Below are positions 25,731 to 32,624 of a stretch of DNA of 64,000 nucleotides, piece by piece. Location of the stretch: assembly GCF_015751905.1 (NCBI RefSeq), contig NZ_JADOUF010000001.1:2170001-2234000 (forward strand), in the 5' to 3' direction. Origin of the DNA: Longispora fulva (GTDB lineage Bacteria; Actinomycetota; Actinomycetes; Mycobacteriales; Micromonosporaceae). The notes beneath the pieces were generated by a model, which saw only the letters and a program-made list of their open reading frames with translations, was not told the DNA's origin and made no database searches. How positions within the stretch are numbered: position 1 is the stretch's first letter; each line of letters starts with the position of its first letter. The translations under genes and the position numbers were made by a program.

Positions 25731-26714
25731 GTGAGGTTGCCGCTCCAGGGCGGGATGCCGCCGGCCACTCCCCTGGTCGGGGACGTCGTGGAGATCGCGT
25801 GTGACGAGTCCGGGTTCTCCGGCACCAACCTGCTCGACCCGGGCAGCCCGGTGATCACGCACGCGAGCGTCGACCTGGCCACCGGTGAGGCCTCGGAGCT
25901 GATCGCGCGGCTGCGGTCGCGGTTCGACTTCTCCCCCACCGAGCTCAAGTCCGGACAGTTCCGCCGCGGCCCGGGAGCCCCGCAGGCACTGGACTGGCTG
26001 CTCACGGCGCTGGACGGCCGGGCCCGGGTACACCTGGTCGACAAGGAGTTCTTCCTCGTCACCCGGATCGTGGACCTGCTGCTGGTGAAGCCGACGTACG
26101 CGGCCGGTACCCGGCTGACCCAGCGGCATCGGCCGACCGCCGTCAGTCTCTACCGGGCCGGGCGATCGGCCGGCCCGGACTGGGCGGTGTTCCTCACGGC
26201 CTTCGTCGACCTGGCTCGGACCAAACGCCGGCGGCAGCAGCCGGCCGCCGAGGCCGTGGACGGGTTCCTCCGCGCCCGCGACGCGCTGGCCGGCACCGGA
26301 CTCGAACCGCAGGCCGCCGCCGTCCTCGACCGGCTCAGCCGACCTCGGGTCCGGGCGATCGTGGACCGGTTGCGCGCCGGCGACCCGGCGATCCCACCGC
26401 CGCTGGAGCCGCTGCTGCCGGCGGTGGCCGAGACCGTCCTGACCTGGAGCGACGGACACCGGCGGGTGCTGGTCGTCCACGACGAGCAGAGCGCGCTCAC
26501 CGCCGGCCGCCTCGGCCGGCTGCAACGGGTGCTGGCCGTCGGCGCCGGGCCGTCGCCGCTGGCCGGGCTGGTGATGGCGGACTCCCGGGACGATCCACGC
26601 GTCCAGGTCGCCGACCTGTTGGCCGGGATGGCGCGGCGGATGCCTGCGGACGGCCACGCCGGGCCACTGCGGCCGTTCTTGACCCCGACGTCGCTGCGCG
26701 ACGCCGACGGCTGA
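25731..26714 (+). CDS. DUF3800 family protein (RNase H-like fold)
   Basis: 327 residues if started at GTG 25731 (GAGGA 10 bases upstream); ATG 25755 is also possible. It has the DUF3800 pattern: an early acidic DESG (EIACDESGFSG), a Lys-containing middle (TELKSGQFRRG), DKEFFLVTRIVD, and the late acidic block ADSRDDPRVQVADLLAGMARR. The acidic residues resemble an RNase H-like active site. DUF3800 proteins are scattered among mobile and defence-associated loci, but their activity is not settled. It is alone here, so no defence role is claimed. Confidence 0.8.
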   Translation: MRLPLQGGMPPATPLVGDVVEIACDESGFSGTNLLDPGSPVITHASVDLATGEASELIARLRSRFDFSPTELKSGQFRRGPGAPQALDWLLTALDGRARVHLVDKEFFLVTRIVDLLLVKPTYAAGTRLTQRHRPTAVSLYRAGRSAGPDWAVFLTAFVDLARTKRRRQQPAAEAVDGFLRARDALAGTGLEPQAAAVLDRLSRPRVRAIVDRLRAGDPAIPPPLEPLLPAVAETVLTWSDGHRRVLVVHDEQSALTAGRLGRLQRVLAVGAGPSPLAGLVMADSRDDPRVQVADLLAGMARRMPADGHAGPLRPFLTPTSLRDADG

Positions 26715-26970
26715 CGCGTCCGGCAGTCAGCCACAATGGTCAGCAGGCTGACCACCGCGCTCAACCCGATGCCGCCCCGTCGCGGGGCAGCTGCGTCAGC
26801 GGAGTCGCGGTCCGCCGGCTCGCCTCGCTGGCCGAGCCCGACGTGTGAACCTGCTCCGCCCACCGCCTCACACACCACTCGCCTGATACCTTGAGTAACA
26901 GAGCAGCCACGCTATGCGATGATCGGCGAGGTGGTCGGCAGCGGGCCGACTTCGGGGGAAGGTGTGTGTG

Positions 26971-27120
26971 ATGCCCGAGTTCGACGAGTACGCCGACGAT
27001 CAGCAGGATCTGGTCATCAATTCCGTCTCCGGCACGGAAGGCGAGGTCGCTGAGGGAGCGCCCGACACCGACGGGCCCACCGCCCAGCCGCGGGGGCTCA
27101 TGGACGAAGGGCAGTCCTAA
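26971..27120 (+). CDS. Small acidic peptide, 49 residues
   Basis: ATG 26971 is preceded by GGGGGAAGG with 8 bases spacing, a good ribosome binding site. The product is strongly acidic with few basic residues (begins MPEFDEYADDQQDLVINSV, ends GLMDEGQS) and has no Cys, no signal peptide and no membrane segment. It is alone, with 250 and 210 bases of apparently non-coding DNA on either side. No family was recognised. It could be a small regulatory or sporulation-type peptide or a chance frame. Confidence 0.4.
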   Translation: MPEFDEYADDQQDLVINSVSGTEGEVAEGAPDTDGPTAQPRGLMDEGQS

Positions 27121-27334
27121 CCGGCTCTGTGCGACCTATCCCCTTCGAGTAACAGAAGTTGCCAGCGTTCACCATCGGCGCCACTCGGCACGCCGGGTTC
27201 GTGGGTTGCCCTCGGGCCCGGCGAAACGACAGGCGATCGCAGACCATGAGCGTCGCCCGCGAAGGTTGGACTGCGCTGGGCATCGGGATCGGCACGCCTA
27301 ATGCGATGTCAGACCCTCGGATTAGGGTCGGCTC

Positions 27335-27829
27335 ATGAACGATCCGATGGCGAACGTGCCCCTGCCCGGCGGAATGGACGAGTCGACAGACCCCGAGACG
27401 CCGTCATTTCCGGAGATCGTCGTCACCGACGCGCCCGACGCGGGCGATGTCGCGCTCATCGCGGACTCGCTCACCGAATTCAACGCGCAAGTGACTGGAT
27501 TCAACGATCACCGCCCATTGGCCGTCCTGGTCCGGGACCCGCAGACGCACCGCGTGCTCGGAGGCCTGACCGGGCGGACCTCACTGGGCCTGCTTTTCGT
27601 CGACCTGTTCCACCTGCCGCGAGAGCTTCGCGGCTCCGGACTGGGTGGCGAGATCCTGCGGCGTGCCGAAGCCGAAGGTCGCCGGCGCGGCTGCCGGTCC
27701 GCCGTGCTCTACACCATCAGCTTCCAGGCACCCGACTTCTACAAGCGGCACGGCTGGCAGGTGTTCGGCGAAATCCCCTGCGACCCACCCGGCACGACCC
27801 GCGTGTTCATGACCAAAGACCTGAGGTAG
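27335..27829 (+). CDS. GNAT N-acetyltransferase
   Basis: 164 residues from ATG 27335. The GNAT core is plain: RVLGGLTGRTSLGLLFVDLFHLP, then the acetyl-CoA pyrophosphate loop LRGSGLGGEILRRAEAEGRRRGC, then ISFQAPDFYKRHGWQVFGE, which is common in small YhbS-like members. An N-terminal extension of about 25 residues is acidic and disordered. Substrate unknown. It is convergent with the RiPP operon and separated by 234 bases with a terminator, so it is probably unrelated to it. Confidence 0.88.
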   Translation: MNDPMANVPLPGGMDESTDPETPSFPEIVVTDAPDAGDVALIADSLTEFNAQVTGFNDHRPLAVLVRDPQTHRVLGGLTGRTSLGLLFVDLFHLPRELRGSGLGGEILRRAEAEGRRRGCRSAVLYTISFQAPDFYKRHGWQVFGEIPCDPPGTTRVFMTKDLR

Positions 27830-28023
27830 CCGAAAACCGGGCCGCCGCCAGCCTCACAACGCGCGGCCTCCCCGCATCCGATATCGAGCCTGACAGGTCA
27901 TCCCCCCGCGCGGTGATGACCACACACCCAGCGACCCCGCGGTGGCGTCCAGTGCGACGCGAGTGGCAACGGAGGCGTGCCGCAGTACGGCATCACCTGG
28001 AGCCTGGGCGCGGCCTACAACAA

Positions 28024-28046
28024 CCGGGGGCCGACTCGGCCCCCGG
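28024..28046 (-). terminator. Terminator of the RiPP operon
   Basis: CCGGGGGCCG and CGGCCCCCGG form a 10-bp perfect stem with a 3-base loop, 17 bases after the stop of the last operon gene. On the minus strand it is followed by TTGTTGT, giving an intrinsic-type terminator. Confidence 0.8.
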
Positions 28047-28063
28047 CCCCACCAGGCTCCGGG

Positions 28064-28648
28064 CTAACGGCTCGTGGCCCGACGGGCCGGGAGGCTCAGG
28101 GCCAGGTCACCCGCTGTCGCCAGCAGGGACAGGTGATCCAGGATCGGTAACACATGGTCGCCGAGCGCGCGCAGCTCCGCGATCGGCGCGGGCTCCCGGG
28201 CCAGCCGGAGTGCGGCGAGCAGCGGCAGGTCGGTGATCCGATGGTTGCGGGCGGGCGCCGCTCGGGCGTCGTGCACCAGGGCGAAGTCGGGTCCGTGCCG
28301 GAGGTCCAGTCCCTCCGGAACCCACGCCCACATCGGCCGGCCGCCCGCGTCCAGCGGGGGCGACAGGTGACGCAGCGGCGCCACGTGAAGATCGCCGGCG
28401 ATCGCGCCGTGCCACCGGACCACGACCCGCCATGCGGCACAGTCGCGGAGCAGGCGCAGCACACGGAGGTACCCGTCGGGCTCGGCGCGATCGAGCACCA
28501 CCGACCCGGTCAGGGTGATCTCCCGCAACCCGGCGAGTACCCAGTCGCGCAGCTCGTGCTCTGTCGGCGGCCGGTCGGAGGAGCAGACCCGGGCCGAGGC
28601 CGGCACCGGTGGCGGGTCCGCGGGCTCGGCCCGCGCCACGGTGATCAC
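28064..28648 (-). CDS. DUF5825-like RiPP-associated protein
   Basis: 194 residues. The start GTG at 28648 overlaps the radical SAM stop (GTGA), which fixes the frame and shows translational coupling. Visible segments: ELRDWVLAGLREITLTGSVVLD, LRLLRDCAAWRVVVRW, PLRHLSPPL, FALVHDARAAPARNHRITD. No catalytic motif or membrane segment. It looks like the DUF5825 proteins found beside RiPP-maturation radical SAM enzymes in actinobacteria; I assign this from memory of the family, not from a search. A helper role, such as leader-peptide binding or stabilising the radical SAM enzyme, is inference. Confidence 0.6.
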   Translation of the reverse strand: MITVARAEPADPPPVPASARVCSSDRPPTEHELRDWVLAGLREITLTGSVVLDRAEPDGYLRVLRLLRDCAAWRVVVRWHGAIAGDLHVAPLRHLSPPLDAGGRPMWAWVPEGLDLRHGPDFALVHDARAAPARNHRITDLPLLAALRLAREPAPIAELRALGDHVLPILDHLSLLATAGDLALSLPARRATSR

Positions 28649-30444
28649 GGCTGGCCGCCCAGGGCTTCGACCTTGGGCCGGCCGCCCGGGGTCCCGCCGG
28701 CCTGCCGGTGGTCGTACACCCCGGTGGCCAGGGCCACGTGCCGGCCGCCCTCGGTGAACACCAGTCCGAGCTCGGCGAGCCGGTGCCAGACGGCGTCGTC
28801 GGCGGGCACGGCCGCCCGGGACCGGGGCCGGCCCAGCGCCTCGTAGCACCGCGACTCCGCGATGGACAGGACGTACTCCTCGTTCCGGCCGGCGCGGGTG
28901 TCCACGATCAGGGTGCGGTCCCCGGCGGCGTACTTGCGCAGGCTCGCCGTGTCGTGCCCGGCCCGCCAGGCGCTGACGGCGGCGCCGAGAGCCGTCACCG
29001 GCTCGCCGGAGATGCCGGCCGGGACGCTGGCGAAGTGGTAGACCATGCGGGCGAGCTCGTCGGCCGGTACCGTCGGATAGATCTGGCGGAAGATCCGGCT
29101 CGGGCCGAGGTTGACCAGGCCGAGTTCGGGATCCGTGAAGTAGGGGCTGAACCGTTCGAGCTGGACCCTGGCCGCGCTGATCGGCGGTTCGAGGTGGTGC
29201 AGGTCGGTCAGCCGCTCCACGATGGGCACGTAGTCGTCGTCGGACTCGCCGGGGAAGCCGAAGAGGTAGTTCCACCGGACGGTCAGCCCGAGGGTCCGGC
29301 AGTCGCGGAGCAGGGCGACGTTCTGCGCGCCGGTCACGCCCTTGCGCATCAGACCAAGGACCCGGGAGCTCAGGTTCTCGATGCCGGGCTGGATCTCGTG
29401 TACGCCGGCGCGGAGCAGCCCGTGCAGCTCCGCGTACCGCAGATTGGCTTTGACCTCGAAGAACATCCGCAGGTCCCAGCCGAGCTCGGCGATCTCGGGC
29501 AACGCGGCCCGCAGCTGCGCCACGTCGAGGATGTTGTCGACGAAGGTCACGTCGAGGACCTTGTGCCTGCCGACGGCCCGGGTCAGCTCGGCTACCACCC
29601 GGTGCGGCGACTTGGCCCGGTACGCCATCGTGCTGCCGTTGAGGCCGCAGAACGTGCAGTGGTGTTTCGCGCCCCACCAACAGCCCCGCGAGCCCTCCAG
29701 GACCAGAGTCGGCCGGATCTCCCCGGCCAGCGGCGAGCGGGCCAGCCGGTCGAAGTAGGCGGACTGGTCGGCTTCGGGCAGCTCCGAGATCGGCAGTACC
29801 GGGCCGGGCGGGTTCTCGACCAGGGTGCCGTTGGCTGCACGCCAGCACAGGCCGTCCACCTGGGACAACGCCTCGGGTTGGCCGAGGGCGCGCAGGATGG
29901 CGGGCAGGGCCCGCTCGCCTTCGCCGCGCACGACGAGGTCGAGGAAGTCGAACGCCCGCGCCAGGGCCGCGCCCTGCTCGCCGTCGCAGTTGGCGCCGCC
30001 GAGCGCGACCACGATGTGCGGGGCGGCGCGTTTGACGGCCCTGGCCAGGGCGAGCGAGGCGGTGTTCTGCATGAATGTGCTGGTCAGTCCGAGGAACACG
30101 GGATCGGCGCTGACGATCTCTGCGGCGAGTTCGTCGATGAACTCTGTCGCGGTCGCGAACAACGCCTCCGGATCGACCCCGTCGGCGGCGGGCGCGGGCA
30201 GGAACCGTTCGACGGTGCCGTGCAGCGCGCCGGCGAACACCCAGTCGCCGAGGCCGGCGAAATAGGAGTCCGCGATCGTGTTGTACTCCGCCGCCGACAG
30301 TCCGACCCGCTCGGCCCAGTCCAGGTTGGCGTACCGGACGGTCACGTCGTGTCCGTCGACCAGCGGCGCCAGGGTGCTCAGCGCCATCGACGGCGCGCTG
30401 AGCGCCGCCCACGGCATGCTGACCAGCAGCACGCCGCCGGTCAT
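28645..30444 (-). CDS. RiPP maturation radical SAM enzyme, cobalamin-binding type
   Basis: 599 residues from ATG 30444, overlapping the TfuA stop (ATGA). The N-terminal about 190 residues form a B12-binding-like Rossmann domain (VLLVSMPWAALSAPSMALSTL, VFLGLTSTFMQNTASLALA, HIVVALGGANCDGE). The radical SAM core carries GSRGCWWGAKHHCTFCGLNG: a CX7CX2C cluster motif characteristic of the RiPP maturation radical SAM protein 1 family, rather than the usual CX3CX2C. GVHEIQPGIENLSSRVLGLM lies in the barrel. A C-terminal domain follows. Such enzymes typically C-methylate peptides at unactivated carbons. The presumed substrate is the precursor at 32327. Confidence 0.92.
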   Translation of the reverse strand: MTGGVLLVSMPWAALSAPSMALSTLAPLVDGHDVTVRYANLDWAERVGLSAAEYNTIADSYFAGLGDWVFAGALHGTVERFLPAPAADGVDPEALFATATEFIDELAAEIVSADPVFLGLTSTFMQNTASLALARAVKRAAPHIVVALGGANCDGEQGAALARAFDFLDLVVRGEGERALPAILRALGQPEALSQVDGLCWRAANGTLVENPPGPVLPISELPEADQSAYFDRLARSPLAGEIRPTLVLEGSRGCWWGAKHHCTFCGLNGSTMAYRAKSPHRVVAELTRAVGRHKVLDVTFVDNILDVAQLRAALPEIAELGWDLRMFFEVKANLRYAELHGLLRAGVHEIQPGIENLSSRVLGLMRKGVTGAQNVALLRDCRTLGLTVRWNYLFGFPGESDDDYVPIVERLTDLHHLEPPISAARVQLERFSPYFTDPELGLVNLGPSRIFRQIYPTVPADELARMVYHFASVPAGISGEPVTALGAAVSAWRAGHDTASLRKYAAGDRTLIVDTRAGRNEEYVLSIAESRCYEALGRPRSRAAVPADDAVWHRLAELGLVFTEGGRHVALATGVYDHRQAGGTPGGRPKVEALGGQP

Positions 30445-31085
30445 GCCGGGTCGCCGATCGCGCGCAGCAGCTCCAGGGCGTCCTCGCGCTTGGTGTCCGG
30501 GGCGCGGGTCCTCAGGTGCTCGGCGAGGGCGGTGTGCTCGGCGGGGGCGAGCTCGTCCGCGAGCAGTGCCAGGACGGTGCCGGTGCGGCGTTGCGGAAAG
30601 TACAGTTCCTTCGCGACGGCGAGGAACCGGTCAGCGACGATCCGGGTGGTGGTGCCCGCGGCTACCGCGTCGGCGACCGCGAACCGCAGGTTGACCAGCG
30701 GCTCCGACACCGGGCGGCCTGTGTCGGGGTCGTAGGCGATGGCCACCTCGTCGTCGGCCTCGATCCGGCCGGCGGCGTACTCGGCGTAGATCCGGCCCAC
30801 GCCGACCATGCCATACGGCGCGCACTCCACGGCCCGCAGTGCGCCCATGCTCGCCGCGCCCCACACCCGCACGCCCCGGTCGAGGGCGCACAGCACCTCC
30901 TTCGGCGAGATCGACAACCGCTGGAAGAACGCCCCGTCGACGATCCCGATCCGATCCGGCGGCCGTTCGCGACCCAGCAGGGCGTCGATGTCGCCCCGGC
31001 CGACGGGCGGCAGGTACTCCGCGTCGCACAACCCCGCCGCCTCCGCCGGGTCGAGGCTGGGGCCGAGGAACACCACGGGCCTCAT
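30441..31085 (-). CDS. tfuA: TfuA-like protein, partner of YcaO
   Basis: 214 residues from ATG 31085, overlapping the YcaO stop (ATGA). All family hallmarks are visible: VVFLGPSLDPAEA at the N-terminus, YLPPVGRGDID, GIVDGAFFQRLSISPKEVLCALDRGV, then WGAASMGALRAVECAPYGMVGVGRIYAEY. TfuA proteins work with YcaO enzymes in peptide or protein thioamidation, as known for thiovarsolin-type RiPPs and for methyl-coenzyme M reductase, probably by recruiting the sulfur source or activating YcaO. Its overlap with the YcaO gene fits direct partnership. Confidence 0.93.
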   Translation of the reverse strand: MRPVVFLGPSLDPAEAAGLCDAEYLPPVGRGDIDALLGRERPPDRIGIVDGAFFQRLSISPKEVLCALDRGVRVWGAASMGALRAVECAPYGMVGVGRIYAEYAAGRIEADDEVAIAYDPDTGRPVSEPLVNLRFAVADAVAAGTTTRIVADRFLAVAKELYFPQRRTGTVLALLADELAPAEHTALAEHLRTRAPDTKREDALELLRAIGDPA

Positions 31086-32323
31086 CGCGCCGCCTCGTTC
31101 CACGCCCGGGTGGCGCGCGTCCCGATCTTCGACCGGTCCACGCTCCACGATTCCAGCCCGGGCACGATCACCCTGGCCACGTGCACGGGCAGCTCCGGCG
31201 GGGACAGGTCGACAGCGACCGCCCGGTCCAGCCCGCACGCCGCCAGCCGGTCGAGCATGAACCGGGTCTGTCCGGCCAGGTCGGTCACCGGCCCCCGGGG
31301 CAGGTCCGCGAAGTCGACCACACGGCCGGCCGGCCGCCAGGCCCAGCCGGTGCGGTCGATCGTGGCGGCGCGCCTGGTCGCGGCCCGGTGCGCGGGCACG
31401 TCCTCGTCCGGCAGCGCCAGGTCCTCGCGCATCGCCTGGATGTCGACGGCGCGGCCCTGGGCGCACTCGGTGAGCGCGCGCAGCAGGGCCAGCTCCGGGT
31501 CCGGGTCGGTGCCGAAGCCGCCGTGCGCCTTCGCCGCCGACGGGCCGTTGTCCTCGGCGCAGGAGGCCATGATGGTGGGTACTCGCAGGTCCGAGTCGAG
31601 GTACACGAGCGTCACCCGCAGTCCGGCGGCGGCGAACCGGTCGAGCAGGGTCTTCGCCGACGCCGGCACCGTCGCGGCGTCGATGTGCGGGTTGCGGGCC
31701 CGCAGCTGCGTGGCGCGGTCCGGCAGCCGCGCCGCCAGCCGGCTGCTGACCAGTTCGGAGATGGTCATGCAGTCGCGTTCGATCACCTCGCGCAGCGCGT
31801 GCCCGACCGCCTCATCGAGCGTGTTGCCGGAGGCCAGCCCGGTGGTGTGGGTCAGCCGCAGGCACGGCGGCGCGCCAGGGTCGCGCCCGTAGACGGCGGC
31901 GCCATGTGGCACGAGGACGTCGGCGCCGGTCACCAGGTCGCGGCCGGTCACCCACCAGATCGGCCGGTCATCGCGGTACTGCGACCGCAGCGCGATGCTC
32001 AGTTCCCCTGGCCGGATCACCGCCCGCCCCTCGGCGACGAGGTCGTCGTGGCTTGCCACGGTGGTCGGGCGCAGCGGCAGCCAGGCCGCGTACCGCTCGA
32101 CGGCCTCCATCACCGCCGACGTCCGGGCCGCCTCGGGCGTGCCGCCCTTGCCGCTGTACACCGACAGGACGTCGCGGGACCGGGGCATGATCGCGTTGTA
32201 CACGGGGATGCCGATCCGGTCGAGGCCGGTGATGTCGGCGACCCGGGTGATGCCGATGCGCCCGAAATGGGGCCGCACCCGAGCGAACGTGTCCTCGGGC
32301 CGGCACACCCGGGTCGGATGCAC
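31082..32323 (-). CDS. YcaO-domain protein, predicted thioamide synthetase component
   Basis: 413 residues from GTG 32323, 3 bases after the precursor stop, with CGGAG as ribosome binding site inside the precursor end. YcaO ATP-binding motifs are present: ARTSAVMEAVERYAA (SxxxE..ER), ALREVIERDCMTI, and LTECAQGRAVDIQAMRED (ExxQxR). Family knowledge: YcaO activates peptide backbone amides with ATP. The C-terminus (GTRATRAWNEAAR) lacks the PxPxP tail of azoline-forming cyclodehydratases, and the next gene is TfuA. Together these favour backbone thioamidation over heterocycle formation. Confidence 0.92.
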   Translation of the reverse strand: MHPTRVCRPEDTFARVRPHFGRIGITRVADITGLDRIGIPVYNAIMPRSRDVLSVYSGKGGTPEAARTSAVMEAVERYAAWLPLRPTTVASHDDLVAEGRAVIRPGELSIALRSQYRDDRPIWWVTGRDLVTGADVLVPHGAAVYGRDPGAPPCLRLTHTTGLASGNTLDEAVGHALREVIERDCMTISELVSSRLAARLPDRATQLRARNPHIDAATVPASAKTLLDRFAAAGLRVTLVYLDSDLRVPTIMASCAEDNGPSAAKAHGGFGTDPDPELALLRALTECAQGRAVDIQAMREDLALPDEDVPAHRAATRRAATIDRTGWAWRPAGRVVDFADLPRGPVTDLAGQTRFMLDRLAACGLDRAVAVDLSPPELPVHVARVIVPGLESWSVDRSKIGTRATRAWNEAAR

Positions 32324-32326
32324 GAA

Positions 32327-32452
32327 CTACTCCGCGGTGTCGGCGGTCGCCGCGATGAAGGTCGTCAGACCGGTGTCGCCACCGGCGGACGTGACCCGAC
32401 TTTCCAGTAATGACTGCAGCTCAGCGGCCGTCAACTCCGTGTCCTGGTTCAT
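32327..32452 (-). CDS. RiPP precursor peptide, 41 residues, Thr-rich C-terminus
   Basis: First gene of the operon. ATG 32452 is preceded by a perfect AAGGAGGT. The product begins MNQDTELTAAELQSLLESR, a helix-like leader, passes VTSAGG at residues 20-25, and ends DTGLTTFIAATADTAE. If cleaved after Gly25 the core is those last 16 residues, with five Thr, four Ala, one Phe and one Ile, and no Cys or Ser. Codon 15 is TTA (32408-32410), the rare Leu codon read by the bldA tRNA in Streptomyces relatives. The stop is 3 bases before YcaO. Identification as precursor rests on size, position, strong ribosome binding site and downstream enzymes. Confidence 0.8.
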   Translation of the reverse strand: MNQDTELTAAELQSLLESRVTSAGGDTGLTTFIAATADTAE

Positions 32453-32458
32453 GGTGGA

Positions 32459-32466
32459 ACCTCCTT
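32459..32466 (-). promoter_or_regulatory. Perfect Shine-Dalgarno site of the precursor gene
   Basis: AAGGAGGT, 6 bases before ATG 32452. It is one of the few full-length sites in the window and predicts much higher translation of the precursor than of the enzyme genes, which start by overlap. Confidence 0.85.
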
Positions 32467-32524
32467 CGCCCCGGCCACCGTGGCCGGTTGGCCGGAGCGT
32501 AGCCACCCGTCACCGGGCGGTGTA

Positions 32525-32542
32525 GCCCCCCGAATTGGGGGC
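32525..32542. promoter_or_regulatory. Perfect inverted repeat in the promoter of the RiPP operon, candidate operator
   Basis: GCCCCC-CGAATT-GGGGGC, a perfect 6-bp repeat around a 6-base AT-rich centre, lies 73 bases upstream of the precursor ATG and 83 bases before the divergent gene at 32625. G/C arms around an A/T centre resemble sites of dimeric regulators. No regulator gene is in the operon. Confidence 0.45.
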
Positions 32543-32624
32543 AGCGAGATTACTTGACAGCGGCGACCTGGATGCGAGCAGAACGAGTTCACACGCCGCG
32601 CGGACCACCGGCCATAATGGACGT

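Noticed and set aside
25731-26714. DUF3800 protein considered as part of a defence island
   Set aside because: No neighbouring nuclease, methylase, helicase or other defence gene; the gene stands alone.
28648-30412. Upstream extension of the DUF5825-like frame to 782 codons
   Set aside because: The extra part lies entirely inside the radical SAM gene in another frame and is Arg-rich; the GTGA overlap at 28648 gives the natural start.
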